A stretch of 23,724 nt of DNA from an uncultured Bacilli bacterium (GCA_944327405.1 CALVHK010000006.1:1-23724); one strand, 5' to 3'; shown: positions 7,690 through 14,234, counted from the first letter of the stretch. Made by a program: numbers and translations. Notes: generated from the sequence alone by a model not told the origin.

Positions 7690-7706
7690 CCATTTTTTGT
7701 TGACAC
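7683..7706. repeat. Perfect 8-bp inverted repeat over the rpsP -35 box
   Basis: GTGTCAAC and GTTGACAC flank an 8-base spacer (CATTTTTT). One arm contains the rpsP -35 box; the other touches the cotE stop codon at 7706-7708. In the minus direction there is no T-run after the stem, so it is not a typical cotE terminator. It could be an operator, a weak terminator, or a coincidence caused by two TTGACA-like words. Confidence 0.6.
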
Positions 7707-8236
7707 TATTTCAAATAATCCTCATTAATCTCATTAATTACTTCATCGACTTCTTCGGTATCTTCATCATCTAATATTTCATAGTCATCTTCATCTTCTT
7801 CAACACTTACTTTAATCATGGTATTACCTACAATTTCTACTCCGAGTTCTTTTTCTACAGATAAATTAACAACCCCAGCATCTGTTGTTACATCAGTTAC
7901 GGTAGGCTGAGTTAAACTACGTACAATAATCTCGGAAGCATCAGTTAAGGTTGCCCCGTCTTTAAGACGAATATTCATCTTATCTTCATAAGTAAAATGC
8001 TTGGTTGCTACAGCCGTCTTGGTATCATTATTATAAGAATACCAAACATTAACATCAAAACCACCAGTAATATAAACCACACCATTTTGACCTCTACCTT
8101 CAAAAGTATGATTGATTACCCAACAACCTAAAACAGTATCAGGTACCTCATCAGGGGTTACTGAAAACTTAGATACACTTGTCTTTTTTGCCTTACCAAT
8201 TACTGCTTTGGTAACGATTTCCTTAAAACTTGCCAA
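7706..8236 (-). CDS. cotE: Outer spore coat morphogenetic protein CotE
   Basis: CotE organises outer-coat assembly on the developing spore. The 176-residue protein matches the family along its length: N-terminal FKEIVTKAVIGKAKK, the LGCWVINHTFEGRG block (residues 36-49), the near-invariant FDVNVWYSYNNDTKT block (60-74), a central RSLTQPTVTDV segment, and the glutamate/aspartate-rich C-terminal tail (from about 148) that is typical of CotE. The start is TTG 8236, seven bases after AGGAGG, and no ATG alternative lies nearby. A -10-like CATAGATTA upstream fits mother-cell sigma factors. The rpsP neighbour appears unrelated. It is strong evidence that the organism belongs to an endospore-forming lineage. 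Confidence 0.94.
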   Translation of the reverse strand: MASFKEIVTKAVIGKAKKTSVSKFSVTPDEVPDTVLGCWVINHTFEGRGQNGVVYITGGFDVNVWYSYNNDTKTAVATKHFTYEDKMNIRLKDGATLTDASEIIVRSLTQPTVTDVTTDAGVVNLSVEKELGVEIVGNTMIKVSVEEDEDDYEILDDEDTEEVDEVINEINEDYLK

Positions 8237-8255
8237 TTTGATTCCTCCTCTATTT

Positions 8256-8284
8256 TAATCTATGCAGTAAACGGAAAAAAGTGT
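8256..8284 (-). promoter_or_regulatory. Possible mother-cell (sigma-K/sigma-E type) promoter of cotE
   Basis: Minus strand reads CATAGATTA at 8264-8256, matching the sigma-K -10 pattern CATAnnnTA, with an AC dinucleotide 16 bases upstream as the minimal -35. The same word matches six of eight positions of the sigma-E -10 (CATACAAT). B. subtilis cotE uses both factors. No sigma-A site is evident. Confidence 0.4.
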
Positions 8285-8293
8285 ACTTAAAAG

Positions 8294-8322
8294 TTCCAAT
8301 CAAAGTAAAAATTTGCTATAAT
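8294..8322 (+). promoter_or_regulatory. Extended -10 promoter of the HIT gene
   Basis: Plus strand: TGCTATAAT at 8314-8322, a perfect extended -10, with a weak -35 TTCCAA 17 bases upstream. It lies 17 bases before the HIT start and diverges from the cotE promoter region. Confidence 0.8.
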
Positions 8323-8339
8323 AGAATTGGTGAAGAAAA

Positions 8340-8711
8340 ATGGATTGTATATTTTGTAAAATTGTAAATGGAGAAATTCCAAGTAAAGTATTATTTGAAG
8401 ATGAGTTAGTATTAGCAATTATGGATGCTAACCCAAATGTAGACGGGCATACACTTATTATTCCCAAAAAGCACTATACGGATTATCAAGAATTAGATAG
8501 TGAAATACTTACCCATATTTTTGATGTAGCAAAAAAACTGGGACCAAGTATCATGGAAAAATTAAATGCCAAAGCTTTAACTCTATTAATCAATTATGGT
8601 AATTCTCAAGTAGTGAAACATTTTCACTTACATCTACTACCAAATTATGCATCAAATGAAAGCACTGCTACAAAATCAAATGATGAAATCTATGATATAT
8701 TAAAAGACTAA
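8340..8711 (+). CDS. HIT-family (histidine triad) nucleotide-binding hydrolase
   Basis: HIT proteins hydrolyse adenosine phosphoramidates and related nucleotide conjugates in the cytosol; the physiological substrate is usually unknown. The 123-residue protein begins MDCIFCKIVNGEIPSK, with the two cysteines of the zinc-binding CxxC variant, continues with VDGHTLIIPKKHY, and holds the histidine triad HFHLHLLP at residues 94-101 with His96 as the expected nucleophile. ATG 8340 follows GGTGAAG. This is the only plus-strand gene in the window. It has its own promoter and terminator and converges on the unknown paralogue operon. Confidence 0.93.
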   Translation: MDCIFCKIVNGEIPSKVLFEDELVLAIMDANPNVDGHTLIIPKKHYTDYQELDSEILTHIFDVAKKLGPSIMEKLNAKALTLLINYGNSQVVKHFHLHLLPNYASNESTATKSNDEIYDILKD

Positions 8712-8728
8712 AGATTATCCTTAGTCTT
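8704..8728. other. Hairpin at the 3' end of the HIT gene
   Basis: AAGACTAA and TTAGTCTT form an 8-bp perfect stem around a 9-base loop; the left arm covers the last HIT codons and its stop. On the minus strand it is followed by TTTTAATAT, so it might stop transcripts arriving from the 8767-10411 operon. It lacks a T-run on the plus strand. Confidence 0.45.
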
Positions 8729-8736
8729 CCCAACTA

Positions 8737-8764
8737 GTCTATAACTAAAGTTATAGGCTTTTTT
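8737..8764 (+). terminator. Rho-independent terminator of the HIT gene
   Basis: Plus strand: CTATAAC-TAAA-GTTATAG, extendable to 9 bp with the flanking T-G and G-C pairs, followed by CTTTTTT. It ends two bases before the stop codon of the convergent gene. Confidence 0.8.
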
Positions 8765-8766
8765 AA

Positions 8767-9567
8767 TTATCTGCTAGAGCCATATTTGTTTTTATAATAA
8801 TTTATATCTGGTATCGATGGATATTTTGTGTAGCCGTATGTAACTCCAAAACGGTCCATTTCTTCACTGACATAAAATTCAAGTACCTGATGAATGCGCT
8901 TAATAGGCACCACTCTTACAATATCATATAAATCACGAATTAATTGGGAATCGAGTGGTTCTTCTCCACTTAAACTTAATTGCCGATTAATTTGCTCGAA
9001 ATTGGTTATTATGTGACAAATTAATAGCGTGCATCTATCACGTTGGTCTGCTGTCCATTCATCACTTTTATTTACTAATTCCTTGGCTAAAGCCATTAGT
9101 TTAGATCGGAAGCCTTTGGTAATGCTTTGATCTACTAATGTTTTTAATATATTAATAATATTTTCCCGTTCATAGTCATATATTTCCGATTCTAACTCGC
9201 CAAATTGTTCTTTTATTATAGCTCTTTCTTCCTCAAGCATCAATATTTCTTTCTCAAGTAATACTTTCAGTGCTTCTGTTTGATTGTTTAATTCTTCGGG
9301 AGTTGTCTTTCTTATAATCATAATTTTGTCGTCTTGATAAGCTAGTTCAACAATTTCTCCATCGTGATAAAAATATTCATTTTGAAACATAACACGTTCT
9401 AATTTGCCATCTTTATTAATAAAATCGACATATAAAAGGCAATTATACTTTAAAACTGAATTGGGTGTGTCATATTGGTAATCATGATTACCGTTTTGAA
9501 ACACTTTGTTAAAAGACGACTCGAATTCCTTCTCAAAAACAACTTTTGACACAATTCCTAAATTCAT
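8767..9567 (-). CDS. Unknown protein, second of a tandem paralogue pair
   Basis: I do not recognise this 266-residue protein. Residues 1-85 look like a beta-rich domain (LGIVSKVVF, CLLYVDFINKDGK, then NEYFYHDGEIVELAYQDDK). Residues 93-140 are charged and helical, probably a coiled coil, and the remainder is all-helical with a tail rich in tyrosine. There is no signal peptide or membrane segment. The N-terminal domain resembles that of the upstream gene: both have a VxKxVF strand, a cysteine-containing (C)xLY strand and an N-x-Y-F...G-x-V-x-L-x-Y-x-D-x-K motif (residues 63-81 here). The start has AGGAG eight bases upstream and lies four bases after the upstream stop, so the two are co-expressed. 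The function is unknown. Confidence 0.85.
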   Translation of the reverse strand: MNLGIVSKVVFEKEFESSFNKVFQNGNHDYQYDTPNSVLKYNCLLYVDFINKDGKLERVMFQNEYFYHDGEIVELAYQDDKIMIIRKTTPEELNNQTEALKVLLEKEILMLEEERAIIKEQFGELESEIYDYERENIINILKTLVDQSITKGFRSKLMALAKELVNKSDEWTADQRDRCTLLICHIITNFEQINRQLSLSGEEPLDSQLIRDLYDIVRVVPIKRIHQVLEFYVSEEMDRFGVTYGYTKYPSIPDINYYKNKYGSSR

Positions 9568-9571
9568 ATTA

Positions 9572-10411
9572 TCATCTCCTCTTCTCTAAAATTCTTGGCT
9601 TACTATCTTTTTTAGTTTCCAACTCCGACAACAGTTGTTTATATATTGGCGTATTTATCATATCCGGCCTCATTTGTAATACTATAGATATGAAATTGTG
9701 CAACTCTTCCTCGCACATTTCCGAATTAATATCATTTGAGAGTGTCTTGTAGGAGAGTTGCCAAAATCGGCTCAAATTTAAAGTATCCAAAGCAAAGGCA
9801 ACATAAGAAATCCATTCTTTTAAACTTATTAAGCTTATCTCTTCCTCTTTAAAGTGACTTGCGAGGTCACGCAATCCAAACCAGTAGTTGCGAAGCAACG
9901 TTGTATGAAAAGATAAATAATTGTAAATATTATTTATTAATTCAATAAATTCGGCTTGTTCAAAATCTTTGTTTTCCGTTCCTCCAAATTGATGATTGAT
10001 TGCTGCCATCTGCTCGCGATATTGGTATTTTAGTAGCGATTGGTATTTACCATATTTGTAAACCTTCGCAGCCACAACATTATACCCGCCGGCCCTATCA
10101 TTAAAGCAAAACCAATCTCCTGTTGCTCTAAAGTTTAGTATATCAAACATACTTAGATCTTCTAATTCATCTATTGCATGCCATTTTCCATCTTTATATT
10201 TCAATCTTACAACACTACCTTCGGAAAAATAAAGATTTTCTACGACAATCGTTTTAATTTTTTTATCTTTTTTCCAATTGTTATAATCATCTAAATACTG
10301 GATATATAAGTAACACCTTTCGCCATCAGTAGTAGGAAATGGAATTTTCTCTCCATTTTTGTCTTTAAAAACGGCTTTTCTAACAACGCCTATTATTTCT
10401 TTTCCTTCCAT
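9572..10411 (-). CDS. Unknown protein, first of a tandem paralogue pair
   Basis: This 279-residue soluble protein has no family I can name. The first ~80 residues share the beta-rich pattern of the downstream paralogue: IIGVVRKAVF, RCYLYIQYLDD, and NLYFSEGSVVRLKYKDGKW at 59-77. A tryptophan and tyrosine-rich middle (about 100-135) is followed by a helical half and a basic end (RILEKRR). An in-frame stop lies directly upstream of ATG 10411, so the start cannot be extended. Unusually, the best Shine-Dalgarno (GAGGTGA) is 22 bases away, with a 5-bp hairpin in between. A strong extended -10 promoter precedes it. An accessory or defence role is possible but only guessed from isolation and pairing. 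Confidence 0.83.
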   Translation of the reverse strand: MEGKEIIGVVRKAVFKDKNGEKIPFPTTDGERCYLYIQYLDDYNNWKKDKKIKTIVVENLYFSEGSVVRLKYKDGKWHAIDELEDLSMFDILNFRATGDWFCFNDRAGGYNVVAAKVYKYGKYQSLLKYQYREQMAAINHQFGGTENKDFEQAEFIELINNIYNYLSFHTTLLRNYWFGLRDLASHFKEEEISLISLKEWISYVAFALDTLNLSRFWQLSYKTLSNDINSEMCEEELHNFISIVLQMRPDMINTPIYKQLLSELETKKDSKPRILEKRR

Positions 10412-10454
10412 AAATTAGAGTATGGTTACTCACTCACCTCTTTCTGATAGAAAA

Positions 10455-10483
10455 ATTATAGCATACAATCCTTACTATAGCAA
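10455..10483 (-). promoter_or_regulatory. Promoter of the unknown paralogue operon
   Basis: Minus strand: -35 TTGCTA (10483-10478), 17-base spacer ending in TGC, -10 TATAAT (10460-10455). The predicted transcript starts near 10448 and has a ~37-base leader with a GAGGTGA Shine-Dalgarno at 10440-10434. Confidence 0.85.
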
Positions 10484-10504
10484 TGATATAGGCTATGTTT
10501 TTTG

Positions 10505-10532
10505 CAAAAAAGCTAGGAGCAAAATCCTAGCC
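10505..10532 (-). terminator. Rho-independent terminator after the small peptide gene
   Basis: Stem GCTAGGA / TCCTAGC (7 bp), loop of six, with T-runs on both sides (TTTTTT on the minus strand, CTTTTT on the plus). It starts six bases after the stop of the 39-codon gene, and supports that gene as a real transcript end. Confidence 0.88.
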
Positions 10533-10537
10533 TTTTT

Positions 10538-10657
10538 CTAGTCTACAAATAGTTTATTCATTAGATATAAAATGTGTACGACTCTTAGATAATATTTTAT
10601 TTTATCTATAATTCCCCCACCTTGGCAGGATAATAGTTCTTGTTTTACTAATTTCAT
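10538..10657 (-). CDS. 39-residue peptide with a double-glycine-type leader (putative bacteriocin or pheromone precursor)
   Basis: ATG 10657 to TAG 10538 encodes a 39-residue peptide. Five bases upstream of the ATG is AAAGGA, and a strong terminator starts just after the stop. Its first 14 residues, MKLVKQELLSCQGG, match the consensus of double-glycine leaders: with Gly13-Gly14 as -2/-1, Leu3 is at -12, Glu7 at -8, Leu8 at -7, and Cys11 holds the usually hydrophobic -4 position. Cleavage would release a 25-residue hydrophobic, cationic peptide starting GIIDKIKYYLRVV. The leader is at the short end for the class, and no C39 peptidase-transporter or immunity gene lies in the window. It is probably co-transcribed with the DUF3298 gene 35 bases upstream. 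Alternatives are a small hydrophobic toxin or a regulatory peptide; translation itself is likely, function uncertain. Confidence 0.62.
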   Translation of the reverse strand: MKLVKQELLSCQGGGIIDKIKYYLRVVHILYLMNKLFVD

Positions 10658-10692
10658 TTTATCCTTTCTAACGAGTGAACAGATTTATTTTA

Positions 10693-11247
10693 TCATATTT
10701 TTAGATAATCTGCTATAGCTTGATAAGGAATTTTAATATTTATCTCACCACTACTCCATGGACCTACTTGATAAGGAGGAAATATTATTTTTAAAGCATC
10801 TGATTCAAAGATAATGTTCCCGAAATTTTCTTTTGTTGGTTTTAAGCCATCTAATACTAAACATGTATCTTCATAAATTTGCTCTTTCTTTTCTTTTTCT
10901 AAAATTTCTTTGGATAAAGCACTGATTTTTTTTAAGAATTCATCTTCATTTGTAACTAAATCTTTTAATTCTAATGATTTACCATTATTTAAATCATAAT
11001 AATAAGACTCATCATAGCGTATATCATGAGCCCCACCACTATACACATAAATAGTAAAATGAAGTGTTGCTATATTTTGATAAAAATTAAGTTTATAAGA
11101 GATGTTATAAGTGCTCCCTTTGGCGCTTTCTCCTTTTATTTTATCTAACAATTCATTTTGTTTTTCTTTTATTACTTCATCTAAAGCAAAAGAATAAACT
11201 TCTTCAATATACATTTCTTGATAGAAAGTATTAACGTAATTATTCAT
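10693..11247 (-). CDS. DUF4163/DUF3298-type protein without export signal
   Basis: This 184-residue protein resembles the extracytoplasmic DUF4163-DUF3298 region found in the lysozyme-binding anti-sigma factor RsiV and the deacetylase PdaC. The YSGGAHDIRYDESYYYDL block (residues 69-86), GKSLELKDLV and the C-terminal FPPYQVGPWSSGEINIKIPY are typical of it. Those proteins are membrane-anchored; here there is no signal peptide or membrane helix, and an in-frame stop lies immediately before the ATG, so no longer N-terminus is available. It may be a remnant that lost its anchor, or a cytosolic variant, for example an immunity-like partner of the small peptide gene that follows. The Shine-Dalgarno AAGGAG is ten bases from the ATG. 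No clear promoter is seen after the preceding terminator. Confidence 0.72.
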   Translation of the reverse strand: MNNYVNTFYQEMYIEEVYSFALDEVIKEKQNELLDKIKGESAKGSTYNISYKLNFYQNIATLHFTIYVYSGGAHDIRYDESYYYDLNNGKSLELKDLVTNEDEFLKKISALSKEILEKEKKEQIYEDTCLVLDGLKPTKENFGNIIFESDALKIIFPPYQVGPWSSGEINIKIPYQAIADYLKI

Positions 11248-11278
11248 TTAAAACATACTCCTTCTTGGTAATTTTTAG

Positions 11279-11307
11279 TAAAAGAAAATAGAGACGAATC
11301 TCTATTT
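11279..11307 (-). terminator. Rho-independent terminator of the recD2 transcript
   Basis: Minus strand: AAATAGAGA paired with TCTCTATTT (9 bp perfect) around a TTCG tetraloop, then TTCTTTT. The 5' arm includes the stop codon of the 51-residue gene. Confidence 0.88.
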
Positions 11308-11457
11308 CATAGTGTTAAGTTTGTTGTTAGCCATATCCATAGCATTATTCACGAGCTTTGTAGCTTTTTTCTTTGTACTTTTATTATTTAAAGCATAAGC
11401 CATCATACCAGCTCCTGCTGCTATAGCAATAACACTACCAACCATTAATTTTTTCAT
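11302..11457 (-). CDS. 51-residue membrane-anchored basic small protein
   Basis: ATG 11457 to TAG 11302 encodes MKKLMVGSVIAIAAGAGMMA followed by a lysine and asparagine-rich tail (STKKKATKLVNN) ending NKLNTMK. GAGGTG lies eight bases before the ATG. The N-terminus is one hydrophobic helix (about residues 4-22), so the product is a single-pass membrane or secreted micro-protein; it resembles small YtxH-like proteins but I would not assign it to that family. It lies 22 bases after recD2 and ends in a strong terminator, so it is probably the last gene of that transcript. The function is unknown. Confidence 0.8.
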   Translation of the reverse strand: MKKLMVGSVIAIAAGAGMMAYALNNKSTKKKATKLVNNAMDMANNKLNTMK

Positions 11458-11479
11458 CTTTAACACCTCAGTAATAGTA

Positions 11480-13684
11480 TTAACGAATACCTAAGAATTT
11501 ATGCATTAATTTTTCTTTTAACATCGTTTTACGACTGGATGCATAATCGTTATTCACGGCCATTATAAAGCTGTTCGGCTCACCAATAATTACCAAGCTC
11601 TTTTTTGCTCTTGATACTCCGGTATATATTAGCTTATTATAAAGCATTTTATAGTAATTTCTGGTAATAGGTAGAATGACATGCGCAAATTCACTTCCCT
11701 GACTTTTGTGAATCGTTATCGCATAAGCATGTTTAATTTGATTTAAATCTTCTTTATTATACTCAACTTTTACTCCTTCAAAATCAATCATAATTAAATC
11801 TTTGTTTTTGTTAGATCTGGGAATGATTTTCCTAATATAACCAATATCCCCATTAAAGACATTACAATCAGGGTTATTTTGAAGTTGTAAAACTTTATCG
11901 CCTTCCCGGAAAATCACTTCACCATAGCGGATTTCTTCTTTTTTGGCATCCTTCGGATTAAACAATTCTTGCAAAATAATATTTAAATTATCAATCCCAT
12001 TTTCCCCTTTATACATTGGTGCTAAAATTTGAATATCTTCTTCAGTTAAACCTTTTTCTTTACTCATCAAACAGATTTTCTTAATCATATCTTTAATGTA
12101 TTTTGCATCAACACTTAGGAAATTATAATCATCTTTTTGACTAATAAAATCTTCGGCTAAATCTTTATTTTTTATTTCTAAGGCTAAATAAGGAATGTAG
12201 GAGTTTTCACTTTGACGATAGATTTTCTCCAGAGGACAAAAAGTAAACAGATCACTTTCAATTAAATCATTTAAAACGAGTCCTGGTCCTACGGATGGTA
12301 ATTGATGAACGTCTCCAACTAAAATTAACTGAACGTTACTCTTAATTCCTTTTAGTAAAGCATCAAATAATGTTACATCGATCATACTCATTTCATCCAC
12401 AATAATTAAGTTTTCCTGAGCTTTATGATACTCATTAACACCAAAGTTATTGGTATCTTTATTCCACTTTAAAAACCGATGAATCGTCATAGCAGGAAGC
12501 CCGGTTGAAGTACTCATTTTCTTGCTAGCCCGTCCTGTGGGAGCAAGTAGTGCAATATTTGCTAAAACTTCCATCGGAGAATAATCACGCATTTTAATAT
12601 ATAATTTGACAATCGCATTAATAATTGTTGTTTTTCCTGTTCCTGGTCCTCCAGAAATAATCGTAATTTTATTTTCTAATGCTTTTTTTATCGCACTTTT
12701 TTGATCTTCATTATAAGTAACATGATTATCTTCTTCTAATTTGGCTAATTCTTCATCAAAACCATAAAAGGGAGTTGTGTTACTAGCATTAAGTTGATAT
12801 AAATTATTTGTAATATCCGCTTCTGCATCATAATATTCTGCCAAATAATAGTTTTCGCCTTCTAAAACAATTTTATTTTCTTCTTCTAAAGCATAAGTAA
12901 TACTTTCAAAAGTAATTTCATCTAAAATTAAACCAAACTCTTTTTTTAAAGCATCTTTGATTTCTTCTACTTTATAATAAGTGTCGCCGTTACTATTGCT
13001 TAAACGCTTCATTGCCTCCACAATACAAGCTTTAAGCCGAACGGTATCCATTTCTTCGTGATGGGTACGGTAAATCGAATCAATTTTATTAAAATCCATG
13101 ATTTCGGTTAAGACATAAAGGTTCGATTCAATAATGTATTTGGTTTCTTCTTTATATTTTTTATATATTTTGGTCGCTTCTGGTATACTAAAACCAAGTT
13201 CTTTTAATTTAAGCAAAGAATCATCAGCATCAGAGTATTCTATTAGGGAAGAACGAATTGTTTTTTTCTTGGCATCACTTAAGGCGGGAATAACATCCAA
13301 GGCATGCTCATCACTCTTAATCTTTTCGATGGCATCCATTCCTAAAACTTCCACGATTTTCTCCGCTGTTTTTTCTCCACACCCTTTAATTAGCGAACTA
13401 GACAGAAACTCGACTAAAGCAGATTCACTACTGATACTTTCTTTTTCATAAGATTTTACTTGATACTGGAATCCAAAGCGTTCATGCCGGGTCGCCTCAC
13501 CATACAAAATAAACGTCTCTTCACTATTAATATCCAAAAACGTACCCGTTATGGTAGCGGTCTTTCCTACATACTCTTCCATTTTTGGATCATTTGTTTC
13601 TTTAATGCGAAAAACAGCTACAACGTAGCCATTATCTCTATTTTGATAAATAACATTTCTGATTTTCCCCTTGATGTAATTCAT
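11480..13684 (-). CDS. recD2: RecD2-type ATP-dependent DNA helicase (YrrC)
   Basis: RecD2 is a 5'-3' superfamily 1B helicase of bacteria lacking RecBCD, involved in replication-fork and mismatch repair. The 734-residue protein has the N-terminal OB-like domain (YIKGKIRNVIYQNRDNGYVV), a helix-hairpin-helix (SLIKGCGEKTAEKIVEVLG), Walker A GGPGTGKTT near residue 348, motif II VDEMSMID, motif III VGDVHQLPSVGPG, an SH3-like insertion, motif V AYAITIHKSQGSEF and motif VI YTGVSRAKK. It is somewhat shorter than B. subtilis YrrC (about 800). Start ATG 13684 follows AAGAGGTG. It sits between an unknown gene 14 bases upstream and the 51-residue gene downstream. Confidence 0.96.
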   Translation of the reverse strand: MNYIKGKIRNVIYQNRDNGYVVAVFRIKETNDPKMEEYVGKTATITGTFLDINSEETFILYGEATRHERFGFQYQVKSYEKESISSESALVEFLSSSLIKGCGEKTAEKIVEVLGMDAIEKIKSDEHALDVIPALSDAKKKTIRSSLIEYSDADDSLLKLKELGFSIPEATKIYKKYKEETKYIIESNLYVLTEIMDFNKIDSIYRTHHEEMDTVRLKACIVEAMKRLSNSNGDTYYKVEEIKDALKKEFGLILDEITFESITYALEEENKIVLEGENYYLAEYYDAEADITNNLYQLNASNTTPFYGFDEELAKLEEDNHVTYNEDQKSAIKKALENKITIISGGPGTGKTTIINAIVKLYIKMRDYSPMEVLANIALLAPTGRASKKMSTSTGLPAMTIHRFLKWNKDTNNFGVNEYHKAQENLIIVDEMSMIDVTLFDALLKGIKSNVQLILVGDVHQLPSVGPGLVLNDLIESDLFTFCPLEKIYRQSENSYIPYLALEIKNKDLAEDFISQKDDYNFLSVDAKYIKDMIKKICLMSKEKGLTEEDIQILAPMYKGENGIDNLNIILQELFNPKDAKKEEIRYGEVIFREGDKVLQLQNNPDCNVFNGDIGYIRKIIPRSNKNKDLIMIDFEGVKVEYNKEDLNQIKHAYAITIHKSQGSEFAHVILPITRNYYKMLYNKLIYTGVSRAKKSLVIIGEPNSFIMAVNNDYASSRKTMLKEKLMHKFLGIR

Positions 13685-13698
13685 ACTGCACCTCTTAC

Positions 13699-14187
13699 TT
13701 ATCTGGTTCTATCGTCTTCATTCGTAGGAAAAGATAATATCTTATGGTCATACACATATTCTTTGGTATCAGGGTCATATACATATACACTCCCATCTTT
13801 TAGTACGCCAATTGTATGCTCGGGATTTTTAAAATATAGCCTTTCTCCCCTACCGATGGATACAAATTCTGTAGCTTCATTCTTTTCGTTTACCATAATC
13901 CCATATACATTTCCTAAAGAATCAAAATAGACAAGATAGCCATTTTCGTCTAAAAAGTAAGTTCTTCCTTCCGAATCTATTTGGACTTTATTAGGGTCAT
14001 AGACATACTTGTGAGGACTAAGTGCTACTTCTTTTTGAAGAAGCCCTTTTTCACTATATGAAAAACCGTTTTCTAGGTCTTCTAATATTTTATCAGCTTT
14101 ATGTTCTCCAGTTAGAGGCATTGTTGTTACTTTAACATCACTACTTAACTCTGGGTCATTTTCCCAATCAAAAAATTTTTTTTCCAT
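13699..14187 (-). CDS. Unknown acidic, tyrosine-rich protein
   Basis: I do not recognise this 162-residue protein. I start it at ATG 14187 (MEKKFFDWENDPEL), eight bases after AGAGGTGA; an ATG 13 codons earlier lies upstream of the promoter -10 and overlaps mtaB. There is no signal peptide or membrane helix. The second half alternates short strands with glycine turns: KYVYDP (60-65), RTYFLDENGYLVYFDSLG (75-92), and DGSVYVYDPDTKEYVYD (131-147), so YVYD occurs three times, suggesting a repeated beta-hairpin fold. Its promoter is embedded in the end of mtaB, and recD2 follows 14 bases downstream, so it probably shares the recD2 transcript. The function cannot be inferred. Confidence 0.8.
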   Translation of the reverse strand: MEKKFFDWENDPELSSDVKVTTMPLTGEHKADKILEDLENGFSYSEKGLLQKEVALSPHKYVYDPNKVQIDSEGRTYFLDENGYLVYFDSLGNVYGIMVNEKNEATEFVSIGRGERLYFKNPEHTIGVLKDGSVYVYDPDTKEYVYDHKILSFPTNEDDRTR

Positions 14188-14205
14188 TCTTTTTTCACCT
14201 CTTTC

Positions 14206-14234
14206 ATTATACCGTAATTTTTTCATTTAAACAA
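14206..14234 (-). promoter_or_regulatory. Promoter inside the 3' end of mtaB
   Basis: Minus strand: -35 TTGTTT (14234-14229), 17-base spacer, -10 TATAAT (14211-14206). The -10 box contains the mtaB stop codon. It would drive the 162-residue gene, recD2 and the 51-residue gene. Confidence 0.7.

Noticed and set aside
13460..13930. A 156-codon plus-strand open frame
   Set aside because: It is antisense to the recD2 start and the 162-residue gene, lacks a ribosome binding site and a recognisable product, and is a by-product of AT-rich coding on the other strand.
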